This document shows, in pieces, positions 37,734 to 48,872 of a DNA stretch of 64,000 bases. Below the pieces are notes generated by a model. The model saw only the letters and a list, made by a program, of their open reading frames with translations. It was not told the DNA's origin and did no database searches. Where the stretch lies: the NCBI GenBank assembly GCA_946800325.1, contig OX326957.1, positions 26,569,054 through 26,633,053 on the forward strand. Direction: 5' to 3'. This DNA is from Luzula sylvatica (Eukaryota; Streptophyta; Magnoliopsida; Poales; Juncaceae). Numbering within the stretch: position 1 is the first letter of the stretch; every line of letters starts with the position of its first letter. The position numbers and the translations under genes were made by a program.

Positions 37734-40483
37734 ATGGAAACGAAAGAATTGCCGAGAACTACTTCGGACCACTCCCCTCTAAAACTTTCTTTCTCAACAC
37801 CGAGCTCAACCACCTCAAGGAAAATTAGATTAGAAAGATCATGGCTACATAAAACGGGGGCTAAAACCATCTTTCTACAAGCCTGGATTACGACACAACC
37901 AAGCAATATTTCGGCTAAGACTTTCATCAACAAGCTAACAAAAGCCTCCAAGACAATGGCCGAATGGGCTGCCATCAACATCAACAACCCGGATAACAAC
38001 TTAGAAATGTGCAAAAAAACCTTACAACTACTCGACAGCTTAGAAGAAAATAGACTTCTAACAAGTTTAGAATCCAACCTAAAAATTCAAATTAAAACGA
38101 AAGCACAAGAACTTGCCATCCAGTCAGAAACAAAATGGCAACAACGTAGCTCCGCCAAGTGGATTAAATTTGGAGACCACAACACGGCATATTTCCATGC
38201 TATGGCGACGGCAAGAAGAAATAGAAATTTCATCTCGACCGTCTCCCTTAACGGAGCAACGATAAATAACCCAATATTGATACTTGATGCCTTCTACAAC
38301 CATTATAAAAGCACCTTAGGAAATTCATCACCTCCATGCATGGCTGACCTAACAAGGCTTTGGAACACGCCCCTGGACCAACAAACTCTAAATGTATTGG
38401 TGGACCCGATCCAACAGTTAGAAATCACAACTACCATACACCAAATAAAGAAAAGAAAATCCGTGGGACCGGATGGACTACCGGCCGAATACGTACAAAC
38501 CCTTTGGAACGACATCAAGACAGACTTCATAAAACTAATAGATGATTTCCAAGAAAACAAACTAGATCTCTGGAGAATAAATCAAGCGAACATAACTCTA
38601 ATTCCGAAAATCGAAGGGGCAAAGGCAATTGAAGATTATAGGCCAATTAGTGTAATAAATACACCGATTAAAATTATCACAAAAATATTGGCTTCTAGAT
38701 TACAACCTATACTACCCGAGCTTTTAGGCATAAATCAATCCGCATTCATTAAAGGGAGATCCACGACGGACTCGACACTTGTAGCAAGAGAATATGTAAA
38801 CTTCTACACCAAAAACAAAATCCCGGCCATCATGATGAAAATAGACATTAAAAAAGCTTTTGATAATGTTTCTTGGGACTTCTTACTAAAATTATTTATG
38901 GCTAGAGGCTTCCCACCAAAATGGATCATATGGATAAAAAAACCTCCTCATCTCGTCCTCCTCCTCGATCAAAATAAATGGAGAACAATCACCATATTTC
39001 TTTCACCAAAGAGGATTAAGACAAGGCGACCCGCTATCGCCCCTACTCTTTAACTTGGCAATCGATACCTTCCAAAGAATCATAAATAATCTTGACCCAC
39101 TATTGACGTGTTCAACAAATGTGCGGTCAAGAATCCTACAATATGCCGATGATACTCTCCTATTCGTAGAAGCCCACCCGACCAACCTCAAAATAATTAG
39201 CAAGGCCATTGAAATTTTCACACATATAACGGGTTTGTCGATCAATTGGGCAAAAACAAGTTTCTCGCCAATAAATATACCAACCGAGCTAGAAGAGGTG
39301 ATCAAAAGATTAACAAAATGCAACAAAAAAGAATTACCGATTCAATATCTCGGAACCACACTCTCGGCAAAGAAACCAAGGAAAATAATATTCTTACCCC
39401 TAATAAAAAAAATCCAAGACAAAGTAGCTAATTGGAAAGGAAAATTACTTTCTTTGGGCGGGAGATTGACCCTAATACAAGCTACTCTAGCATCGATACC
39501 CATCTATCAAATGCAATCCATTAAATTACCAATATGGGTAATTAATGAAATCAACAAAGTAATGAGAACATTTCTATGGAAAGGGAGTGATAAATGCAAC
39601 CCCGGAAATTGCCTAATCAAATGGTCAAAAGTTTGATTGCCAAGGAAATTCGGAGGTCTGGCAATACCGAATATCAAGTTAAAAAATGAAACACTACTTC
39701 TCAAGGCTCTTTGGAGGCTAGATAAACATGGAGATAGCTTATGGACAAAATGCCTAAACAACCTATATGGAATTTACAACACCCAGGATCTTGAAAATTA
39801 CCCCACAAACAAACTATCTTTCTTCCTTACGAATCTGCAAACCCTTATACCTATATACCGAGCCGCAACAATACCCAATGGCTTGAATACGATATGGCGT
39901 TGGTCTACCGATGGGGAATATAGTGCCATGAACGCCTACAACTTCCTAATTAACCCCGGAATAACATCAAGATGGCAAGAACAAATTTGGAAAATAAAAG
40001 TGCCGACAAAGATCAAAATTTTCTTCTCGTTAGCTCTAGAGAAAAAATTGAATACATTTGACGTATTACTAAAAAAAGGATGGCAAAATGATACAATCTG
40101 CAAATTGTGCGGACGATATGAAGAATCGGCTTCCCATCTATTGACTTTGTGCTCATATACGATCGCGGTTTGGAGAAACATAGAACGCAAAACCCTTATA
40201 CCGCTAAGATATTCACCACAAATCGGCCTATACGAATCATGGCAGATAAACCGAAAAAATAGATAAAATCCTACAAGAAGACTGGGACCTAGTGTGGCTT
40301 GCGATAAGTTGGAACGTATGGAAACAACGCAACGAAAGGATCTTCACAAGCAACACCAAAACACCACTACAGGTAGCGGACAAAGCTCTAATGGAGGCGA
40401 CTGGCTGGAGAAATGCAATCCCGCGAAAAAAAAACCCAAACATAAATCGAGGTGCATATGATTCACCACAAAACCCAAACTAG
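37734..40483 (+). mobile_element. L1-type LINE, 5'-truncated ORF2 (reverse transcriptase), broken
   Basis: Begins with the tail of an endonuclease domain (LPRTTSDHSPL), then a non-LTR reverse transcriptase: EDYRPISV near 38635, KIDIKKAFDNVSW near 38840, GLRQGDPLSPLLF near 39015, the catalytic YADD at 39142-39153, and a zf-RVT segment ending with C-x2-C-x8-H-x4-C near 40100-40155. Three lesions break it: an extra A in the A7 run 38936-38942, a TGA at 39634-39636 where Cys is usual, and a frame change at the A6 run 40254-40259. The rest of ORF2, to 40483, is open. The first ORF and most of the endonuclease are absent. The 3' end lies between 40484 and about 40660; no clear poly-A tail or target duplication was found. 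Lesions at A-runs could be assembly errors; otherwise this is a young dead copy. Confidence 0.93.
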
Positions 40484-40956
40484 GACATGGAGCGCCGAAG
40501 CACCACTACGGGTTGATGTCGGGACGCTCTATTTTTCTCGCTCGCTTTTGTTTTATTTTATTTTTTCTTCATTTTTTAACTTTCTTTTTCTAGTATTTTT
40601 ATAAGTATGTAAATCACTCTTTTTCATATTTTTAAAAATCGATTGGTACCAATTGGTATCCATTCAAAAAAAGAAAGTGGTGTTTGTGAGAGAAGAGATG
40701 GTATCTTTTTTTTTTTAAGTAGGGAGAGAAAGGGTGGGAAAAGATTTGAATCTCTTTTAGGATTTGCTTCCATCCCTCTCCAATGTCCAAAATTTGGAGT
40801 TTTCCTTTTTTCTCCCATGGCTTTTGCACACATACCGGCGCACTCTCTCTCTCACATCTCTTTTTTCTTTTTTCATATTAAGAAAAGTTGAAATGTTGTG
40901 TGTCGTTTTTATTGATGGTGTTCGGTGCATATCGGTGAACTGCATAATATTTTTCA
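40484..40956. other. LINE 3' region and intergenic DNA
   Basis: T-rich sequence that probably includes the LINE 3' untranslated region, then mixed DNA. ORFs of 60-80 codons on both strands overlap each other without any recognisable domain and are rejected. Confidence 0.4.
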
Positions 40957-40965
40957 ATTAAAAAA

Positions 40966-41660
40966 AGAGAAATTCCTAAAAAAAACTCTAACTTTTTTGG
41001 GATTCCTCAAAAACCCCCTAACTTTTTGATTATTTGAAAAACCCCCTACAAATTGAATTTAATTCTTGAAAAACCCCCTACAAAGGTTAACTTTAACATT
41101 CCATCCAATTTTTATTTTGTTGGATAAAAATACCCTTCTTGATTTTCATTTATAAATTCTTTTATTCAATATAAATTAATAAATACATAAATAAATTAAA
41201 TATTTCATGATAAATATTTCATGTTATTATAATTAAAAATAATTTATGATAATATTTTACAACTCATTATTTTTATTTTACTATATATATATAAATAAAG
41301 TATTATTATTATTAAATAAATACTATTTCACATTGTATTTTTTATTTTTACATTAAATAATTTTATATAAAACTCATATAATAAATTATAGAATAATATA
41401 ATAAATATCATGATATAATATTATGAAATATTATATTGTAAAATATTATTTATTTATTAGTTTATAGAATAAATTCAATTATAAACTGTGAGGGTATTTT
41501 GGTCCAAAAAAGAATAATTTGGATGGAAAATGGAAATTAACACTAGTAGGGGGGTTTTCAAGAATTAAACTTAATTTATACGGGGCTTTTCAAAAAATCT
41601 AAAAGTTAGGGGGTTTCTGAGAAATCCCAAAAAAATTAGGGGGTTTTTGAAGAATTCCCC
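40966..41660. mobile_element. Mutator-type MITE with long inverted repeats (CCCCCTAAC family)
   Basis: A 695-bp element. The left arm reads 'gagaaattcct', 'ttgggattcctcaaaaaccc', 'ctaactttt', 'aattcttgaaaaaccccc', 'ccatcc'. The right arm carries the same series inverted, over about 190 bases each side. The core is AT-rich. Flanking 'attaaaaaa' at 40957-40965 and 41661-41669 is a 9-bp direct repeat, the size made by Mutator-like transposases. No coding capacity. A related solitary arm lies at 54376-54560. Confidence 0.82.
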
Positions 41661-41974
41661 ATTAAAAAATATGTGCATAAATCATTATTGTTTTTTTAAT
41701 CTTAATTAGAAAAAAACTTATTTGTTTGTTAACAAAGATTAAAGTAAAATATTCCTAGTATATGACCATGTCCTGATAAGTAACAAAGTCAACTTTTTCA
41801 ATAAACAGCAGCCAATTTTTTCTCCTTGTTAATGTTAGGTAACAAGAAACTCCCAAGGAAGAAGCAACCATGGTTTTAGAAGAATTGGATCAAAACTTTC
41901 TTTGATAAAAACCCTTGCTCCCAAGTTTAACTGGCTAGCTTATGAAAATCTCCAATTAATTTCAATTTTCAACA

Positions 41975-44645
41975 ATGTCACGAGAAGATCGCAACGCGGA
42001 TAAAAGGGTGTTCTTGCTTTTGAAGGGCGACTCTATGGAAGGAATTTGCATTCTCTGGTGGGCTCTTACGAATTTTCATCAAGAGAAAATCAAACTCGTA
42101 ATCATCTTCATCATCCCTCCAAATGGTATTTTATGTTCTCAATTCTCAAATTTTTCGGTGTCTAGAAGAATATCTTTTTTAATTGTAATATATATTTGAA
42201 AGATAATCTTGATTAATTTTTTTATCGTATTTTTTATATCACTATATGAAAAGTAGAAATACAAATAAACAAAAATATCAATTATAATATCTTGAGATAA
42301 TTTGAACTTCATTTGCATGAGTATTATTTTTATTTTTCGTTTATTTGTATTAGTGATAGTTTTATATTTTTTATATGAGAAACAAATTACGACAAAAAAT
42401 TGTTTTGGAAATCCGTAGGCTTTTCATGTTGAAAAAAACATCAAACAATTAAAAGGTTCAACCGTAGTAAATAAAAATAAAGGGAAAAACAATCTAGAAA
42501 AATAAATACATATTATTCAAATGCATATATAATTAATCAGGGGTATTTCGGTAAATTACGGATGATTTCTCTTGACGTAGGAAAAATAACTCTATAAATA
42601 ACGTCATCCATGATTAAATTCAAAAGTCATTACTTTTTTTTGGCAATAAAAAATACATAGAAGAGAACATAAAAATTTGCAAAATTAAAAATATAAGAAT
42701 GCCTAAAGAATATCGTGATATATAAATACAAGGAAAAGTAAAAAAAAGTTCATAACGTAAAGTAATTTTTTCATAAAATAATGTTTTATGAAAATATAAG
42801 AGAGTACATATTTTACCGAACATGAAAATAATGCACACGGGAATAGCATATATATTATGCTACAAATTAAACCAACCTTTTATAATTTATTTATTGTTTT
42901 AGAAGGAATAATAAATTATGGATAAAACATTATTGGGTAGTATTTTGATCAAAATTAAAAGATTCTGCTAAACTTAGGGGTGTAAAAATAACTCTTTTAT
43001 AGGGGTTAAAACAAAGATTCTACTAAAATTAGAGGTTTTTAAAATTATTCAGAAAAAATAGGTGATTTTTGGATAATTTTCCTTTGTTCAATTGCTTATT
43101 TTGATAAAATATCCCCCATTCTCAATTTATCATTGCTAATTTCAAGTTTTGTATACCATAACAGTTCCTAATTTAGTTCTTGTTTTATTTCCATTTTATA
43201 CTGGCATCGAAAAATGAGTTGGATTTCAACTTTTCTCCATTTATCGAAAAAAAATCCAATTTATAAATAAAAATAGCTTTGTAACTAGAATATGTACTGA
43301 GAAACATATATTTGTCATATATATACAAAATAGGTAGTGTGCTACCAGCATTGACGCAATCGATCAACGAGACACTTAAGGACCGCAATCCTAAGCGCAC
43401 AAAGAAGGTGCGGCTCGTACGTGTACAATTTTTTATAGAATGAAACAAAACATGTAGGTCTATAATGGTTAATTTAAATAAGGTTAATTATCTTGTAGAG
43501 TGCTCTGAAGCAAAAAGCCGAAATAATAACAAGCACCAATGATGATTTTGAAAACGGGGTTTTGGAGCTAATTAGCCTGTACCAGATCAAAAGACTCGCT
43601 GTAACTAGGTATGATCGTGAAACTAAACAAATTATTACTAATGATTGTTATTATATGTTACAAATGTTAAATGTTTTTTTTGTGTGTTTTGAATAAAAGT
43701 GTATTTACTGAAAAATTGGCTAACGCAAACGATTCATGTAAAATATGGTTCGTTTGGTACGGGAAGGTTGTCTTCATCAGGTAAATTTCCTCGACGATTT
43801 AAAATAAGTATATAATCTAAGAATGCAAGAACTGAAAATAATAATTTGGAGTACATGGATAGGGATAAGGATGAGAGTCGAATTATAATGATGGACGAAC
43901 CGTCCACATCTAGCAGATTGAGCTTTACATCTTCGTCTCTACAGGTAATAGTATTTTTCGGTATGGGTTTTATTTCTGATATAACCAACCTCAAAATAAT
44001 TCGACACGTGAGTTTCTCGATCACATCTTTTTTTCGAAAATATAATTGTAATTAAGAGGATTTTTTTCAATTTTTGTTTTGCATGTTTCGAAGAAATGGT
44101 TTTCACTGAAGCACCGTAGCAGCAAAGAATTGGAGAACCTCTTACTTCGGAATGAGAACGAAGATCTCAAGCAGGATATGCGCCTTCTGAGAAACGAGAT
44201 CGACATGCTCGTAACAGAGAATAAATTTCTAAAATTCCAACACGAAGAGAACATAACCAATCTCGAAGAAAAAAACAAAGAAAAAACCGAACTAGAATTT
44301 ATTCTGGCAACCACTATAAATCGTCTCGAGAAATTCCAATCAAATTTTAAATCCAATCAGAGAGATTATATAAAAGAGATTGAAAGGCTCGGAAATGAGA
44401 ATGAGGGATTCAACAAGGAGAATCGACTGCTAAAATCTCAGCAAGAGGAGAACAGTAACAAAATTCGATATTTGATTGAACAAAACTCGAGTACTGAATT
44501 AAAATTAGAAACTGGCAAGAACCAAATTGGGTCGCTGGAATTAAACAACAATAAGATGCAAGAGGATCTCGATAATGCAAATAAAGAGGTTGAAGAATTG
44601 AAGCATGAGATCAAAGGACTCCAGTCAGAAATTAACCATTATTAA
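41975..44645 (+). CDS. USP-like/coiled-coil protein related to PUB33-type kinases, lacking kinase and U-box
   Basis: Six exons joined in frame: 41975-42125, 43334-43416, 43499-43608, 43700-43780, 43830-43944, 44094-44645; 363 residues. Residues about 10-140 resemble the N-terminal universal-stress-protein-like domain of plant PUB33/PUB34-type proteins (KRVFLLLKG, ILWWALTNFH, then GVLELISLYQIKRLAV and a following KIWFVWYGKVVFI strand). An acidic/Ser linker (MMDEPSTSSRLSFTSSS) leads into a long coiled coil at about residues 185-363, with repeated LENENxxLK heptads and Glu/Lys/Asn enrichment. Full-length relatives continue into a protein kinase and a U-box; here a TAA ends the coiled coil and nothing kinase-like follows, so it could act only as an interaction module. 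It may be a truncated paralogue. A fragment of exon 6 recurs at 48046. Expression is unknown; exon junctions are inferred. Confidence 0.72.
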
Positions 44646-45977
44646 ACGTTTAAATGTTTACGGCATTTTGTTTGCATGCACTATATGACGATATATTTTG
44701 TATTTTTTAATTCATATTTGTATAAATACTAAATAATAATATTTATAAAAACATTTTTTTTCGCAAACAATATGTCGGATTTGTTTTGTGTGAATTAGAT
44801 TAGGATAATATCCGAGGCACGCTGCAATAATTTTTCCTCCCTCTTTTACTCTGGTCTTTCGATATTCTAAATTCTCTGCGACTCTGCGAGGGTCAATTTA
44901 TTGGAGCCGGTTATAACTTACGTCTTGTAAATTGAGTGGGCAGAACTCCTCGATCTGCAGTTTCAAGTAAATTTATCTTTGTATTCTCCTTTCTTTTCAA
45001 ATTTTCTTTGTTTTCTTGATGTTTCTTTTCAGATTTCTTGATCTCGATCGTTGGAAATGCTCAAGTGATAGCTGATCCGTTGTTGTCTGAGCTTCCGAGA
45101 TCGAGATCTGCACTCAGCTCGAATTGATATGAGATCGCGAGCTTCTTCTAAGATCTGGACTGAGGAAGTCTTTCCCGGAACGGACGATTGTTTCTTGTCA
45201 TCTAGCTGAAATCTTGCTTGTTCTGTCTGTCGAATTGTCCCTGTTCGTTTAGGATTGGGGAATTGGTTCAGTCCAGTGAGGTATGTTAAGTTTAAGCATA
45301 GATATGATTTCATGTAAAGACAGGACCTTTGCCATGTTGGGTGCGTTCGCATGGCAGGTCACAAGATAATAATAAAATATTTTTTGTGTTTTGGGGGAGT
45401 TCGCACGGGGATTTATTTTTGCCCCGTGTTCTCCCCCTTCTCTGTGTTCCTTTTTTCCTTTAGGTCAGAGCCGGATTCCTTGATTGCTAAAATCGATCAA
45501 TCAAGTATATCTTCCTGATGAACTGCAAATTGAGGTACGAATTTGCCGGCTTTGCATAGCACTTAATTATTAAAGTCTGCATTTTGCACTTAAAAGTATA
45601 ATTTTATACATTTTAAAACACCAAAGCCTCGAATAGTTTGCATATTCACACAAATCAAATATTTGCTTGCATAATGTATTCACCCCAAATTGTTTGTAGA
45701 AAATACAGCCTTTTATGCCTCCGGATAAAATTTTCGCCGAAACTTTTCGTACCTTTATGCAAACTAATATCGCTTCATGTTACTCTACTTAATAACTTAT
45801 TCGTAAATTAATTTGTTTCCCTTGTTTATTTACTATGAATATTTGTGTTTTTCTTTCAATGTTATTTCGATTTCTACAGATATGATTAATAGATTAAATT
45901 AGGTGTTTTTGTTGATAATAATAAAATACTTTTTGGTGTTTTGGGGGAGTTCGCTCTCCAGGTTCTCCCCCTCGTGT
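44646..45977. other. Intergenic, includes a spaced direct repeat
   Basis: No supported gene. A segment beginning 'gataataataaaata' and containing 'gttttgggggagttcgc' occurs at about 45366-45455 and again at about 45914-45985, 548 bases apart in direct orientation. The first copy can form a hairpin between GGGGGAGTTCGCACGGGG and CCCCGTGTTCTCCCCC. The minus-strand ORF at 45029-45352 has no recognised domain. Confidence 0.5.
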
Positions 45978-45985
45978 GTTTTTTT

Positions 45986-46812
45986 CATAGTTCGCAGGAT
46001 CGCCGACTCAGGCACGGAGTCGCCCGACTTGAGTCGGAGTCGGTGGTGGCCGATCCGATTCCGGGCCGATTCCGCCATTTTTTCACCGCTCCGTCATATT
46101 TTCAGATCTGGCGAACTTTGAAGAGACGAGAATATGATTTGGAGAAGGAAATACTGTGTTATGTTCACCGACGGGTCGACGGAATGATGGCCGTCGGAAA
46201 AGATCTTTTGCGACGGGTTAAAGGAGCGACGGGCCGTCGGTGATTGCGTCGGGCCGTCGGAAAAGATGGAATAGCGTCAGCCCGTCGCAGTAAGTGCTGA
46301 GCTGGCCCCGTCGCTGATAACATCTGTTGTAGTGAATTGATAAGGGTCGCTAGTTTAGGGGTCGCTAGTTTAGTAATGTTATGTCTATGAATTAAATGTT
46401 ATATCTATGAAATATAATGTTATAATAAATGATTTTTCATAAAATGATTTAATAATGTTATTACTATAATCTTATGAAACATAATTATTTTTCATAGAAG
46501 AGCTTATGTCTTTCATAGAAGAGACAATTTTCTCTACTGACGATAATTTTTTTGTCGAGGTCATGCAACCGGCGTGTCATAGTTTTTGGCACTAGTTTAT
46601 TTTATGATGTATTTTTTTAGTTCATTAAGTATTACTATATATAATATAATGTAAGTTGCATTTGTGTTATTTTTTTTTAATTTTTTTAATTAATAAGACA
46701 ACATTTTCACAAAATCCGACTCTCCGATCCGACTCGGGCGATTCCGATTCGACTCACCCGACTATTACTCTTCGACCATCGGCCGACTCCGACTCCGACT
46801 CTAAGAACTATG
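45986..46812. mobile_element. hAT MITE with GAGTCGG repeats and perfect 8-bp target duplication
   Basis: An 827-bp element with inverted ends CATAGTTC and GAACTATG. Flanking 'gttttttt' at 45978-45985 and 46813-46820 is an exact 8-bp target duplication, as for hAT transposons. Next to each end lies a cluster of GAGTCGG/CCGACTC motifs in inverted orientation (about 46000-46060 and 46715-46803), the kind of sub-terminal repeat hAT transposases bind. No ORF for a transposase; ORFs 45903-46121 and 45941-46243 merely overlap the GC-rich left arm. Confidence 0.9.
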
Positions 46813-47409
46813 GTTTTTTTCTCTTTTTGTTCCTTTTTTGCATATCATTCAATTAGATATTATTCATAGAACTAATTAGATTTGAAGATATTAACCAACT
46901 GCAATTAGAGGTGTAAATTTGTTTGTTTTGCCCGAAACATAATTGCTAAAATTACCAAATCATTCATTTCTCTAATATCATAAAGTCTTCAAAACTGACC
47001 TGAATACATCATGAATTATGTGTAATCCACTCATTTTTAATTTGTTACTTTGGTATTTGCCCTTGGTATTGAGTATTTTGTGGTTTTTAAAATGTTATTT
47101 CCATTTTTGTTGATATGATTATTTGAGTTAATAAACAAGTTCTTTTTCATAATTTGCCATGGGTGTATATTTGCTCTAGCAATAGCTTTTATCTTTCTTA
47201 AAAATTTGAGATGCAAATATATTAAAATTGGATTACTCTTTTTGAAATTTACTCAATGTTAAAGTTAATTCTAATGAATTTTTGACATGTAAGTCGTACT
47301 GATGTTAGAGAGGCTTGATGATTAGTCTCAAATGTTTAATTGGTATTGTTGGACTCAAAATGAAATAATGTGCTTTGATATCATTAATTTATGTTCACGT
47401 TTAATTTAA
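46813..47409. other. Intergenic, no gene seen
   Basis: AT-rich unique DNA between two MITEs. No ORF, RNA gene or repeat is supported. Confidence 0.5.
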
Positions 47410-47794
47410 GGCCAAATTTCATATGTAAACCCCTACAAAATTCCACAATTTCACGTATACCCTGTAAAACTTGAAATATCATGAATGCCCCTGCACAACT
47501 ACTAAAATTTAACATATATTTTTTTTGTTATATTTCGGTTAACTATTCCTTAAGATTATCGCTAATTGGTGTTTTTTCGATTTTTTTCAACATAAATGTT
47601 ATTCCATATTTACATACTGAGCAAAATCGGAAAAACAAAAATTAGTGATAATCTTAACGAATAGTTAACCGAAATCTAATAAAAAAGACATCCATGCAAT
47701 TTTAGTGTTTTGTAGGGATATTCATGATATTTTACGTTTGCAGAGGTATACGTGAAATTATGGAGTTTTGTAAGGGTACATATGAAATTTGGCC
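47410..47794. mobile_element. Palindromic Mutator-like MITE, GGCC family, complete copy 1
   Basis: A 385-bp element with inverted ends GGCCAAATTTCATATG. The inverted homology continues with few mismatches almost to the centre, so the whole element is a near-perfect hairpin of arms about 180 bases long. Flanking TTAATTTAA at 47401-47409 and 47795-47803 is an exact 9-bp target duplication, the Mutator-superfamily size. No coding capacity. Confidence 0.93.
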
Positions 47795-48045
47795 TTAATT
47801 TAATTTCAGATCGTCGTCTCAAATTGGTTTGTCAAATGCAGATGATTTGTAGGCGTTATAGTATTCGTTTCGAATCAGCTATTTTTCATGGAAGATAGGG
47901 TTAGTTATTGGGAAGCTTTGGAGAGGTTGGCTGAGTCAAATAGTTCGGATATTTTGGACGTAATGAATTACTGATAGATATATGATTGATAAACAAATTC
48001 AATGCGTGAGAAACGTTATTATTATATAAATACCCCTCGAAAATA

Positions 48046-48147
48046 CAAAGAGATCGAAAGGCTCGAAAATGAGAATTGAGGGACTCGACGAGGAGAATCG
48101 ACCGCTGAAATCTCAGCAAGAGGAGAACAATAACAAAATTCGATATA
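48046..48147 (+). pseudogene. Fragment of the USP/coiled-coil gene (exon 6 piece)
   Basis: About 100 bases match 44374-44472 of the gene at 41975 with about ten differences, covering the coding text for IERLxNENEG and LLKSQQEENxNKIRY. An extra T after 'gagaat' shifts the frame. No neighbouring exon is found either side, so this is a detached duplicate piece rather than a second gene. Confidence 0.85.
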
Positions 48148-48687
48148 ATAGTATTGATAAATATAAATTGATCTTGGAATGTTAATGTTATATTGATGTT
48201 GTAAACTCGATATGTTCAAATATTGATGCTAAAATGATATATTGTCCCAAAAATAGTATATTAAATTTTAAAACTTATTGAAAACAATATATTAATACTA
48301 AAATGATATAATAACAATATACACTTTATATATTGACAATTAAACAATACATTGACATAAAAAAATTATATTCATACGAAAACATAAAATAATAACAATG
48401 AAAATAATGTATTGACATTACAAAAATTATGTTCGTGTTGAAAACATTTTTGCTAATCTAATATTTACAATCAATCGATATTGGTTATATTAATGAATTT
48501 TGACACTAAAATCATTTGTTCATTAAACATACAATGAATGTTTTGAAGTAAAAAATACTTAATCTAGAAAAAATAAAAATAAAATAATTTTATTTTTTGT
48601 AAACAACTGTTTTCATTTCCAAAAAAAAAAAAATACAGAAATGATGTCTTAACGGTTTTTCTGTTATTGGATTTTCCCACCCACCTC
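48148..48687. other. Intergenic AT-rich DNA
   Basis: Unique AT-rich DNA with loosely repeated 'tattgaca' and 'aacaatatat' phrases. No gene supported. Confidence 0.5.
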
Positions 48688-48694
48688 TATATAT
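48688..48694 (+). promoter_or_regulatory. Putative TATA box of the GrpE gene
   Basis: TATATAT in a C-rich context about 180 bases before the ATG at 48873. A CT microsatellite leader (about 48822-48848) follows, as is common in plant 5' leaders. Confidence 0.4.
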
Positions 48695-48872
48695 TAGTGG
48701 ATACCGGGTCTCACTAAGATCCGACCCATATCCAATACTTGCTTTTGCCATACAGATTCCAGTGGCTTCCCAACACTGGAAGTTTCTGAACCTTTCACCT
48801 ACCGATAAACCCTTCCTCACCCTCCTCTCTCTCTCTCTCTCTCTCTTACTCTCTTTCTCTCCGTCTGCACCC

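Noticed and set aside
37568..38077. 169-codon minus-strand ORF
   Set aside because: Lies antisense to the LINE ORF2 start; the sense strand has clear reverse-transcriptase motifs.
45029..45352. 107-codon minus-strand ORF
   Set aside because: No recognisable domain and no supporting exons or promoter; left as intergenic.
47889..47971. Short open frame starting MEDRVSYWEALERLA
   Set aside because: Plausible protein text but only 27 codons, with no splice continuation found; could be a lost exon, not supportable as a gene.
48762..48872. Upstream in-frame ATG of the GrpE gene
   Set aside because: The added segment is translated from a CT-repeat leader and would put a Leu/Ser run before the transit peptide; 48873 gives a normal plastid transit start.
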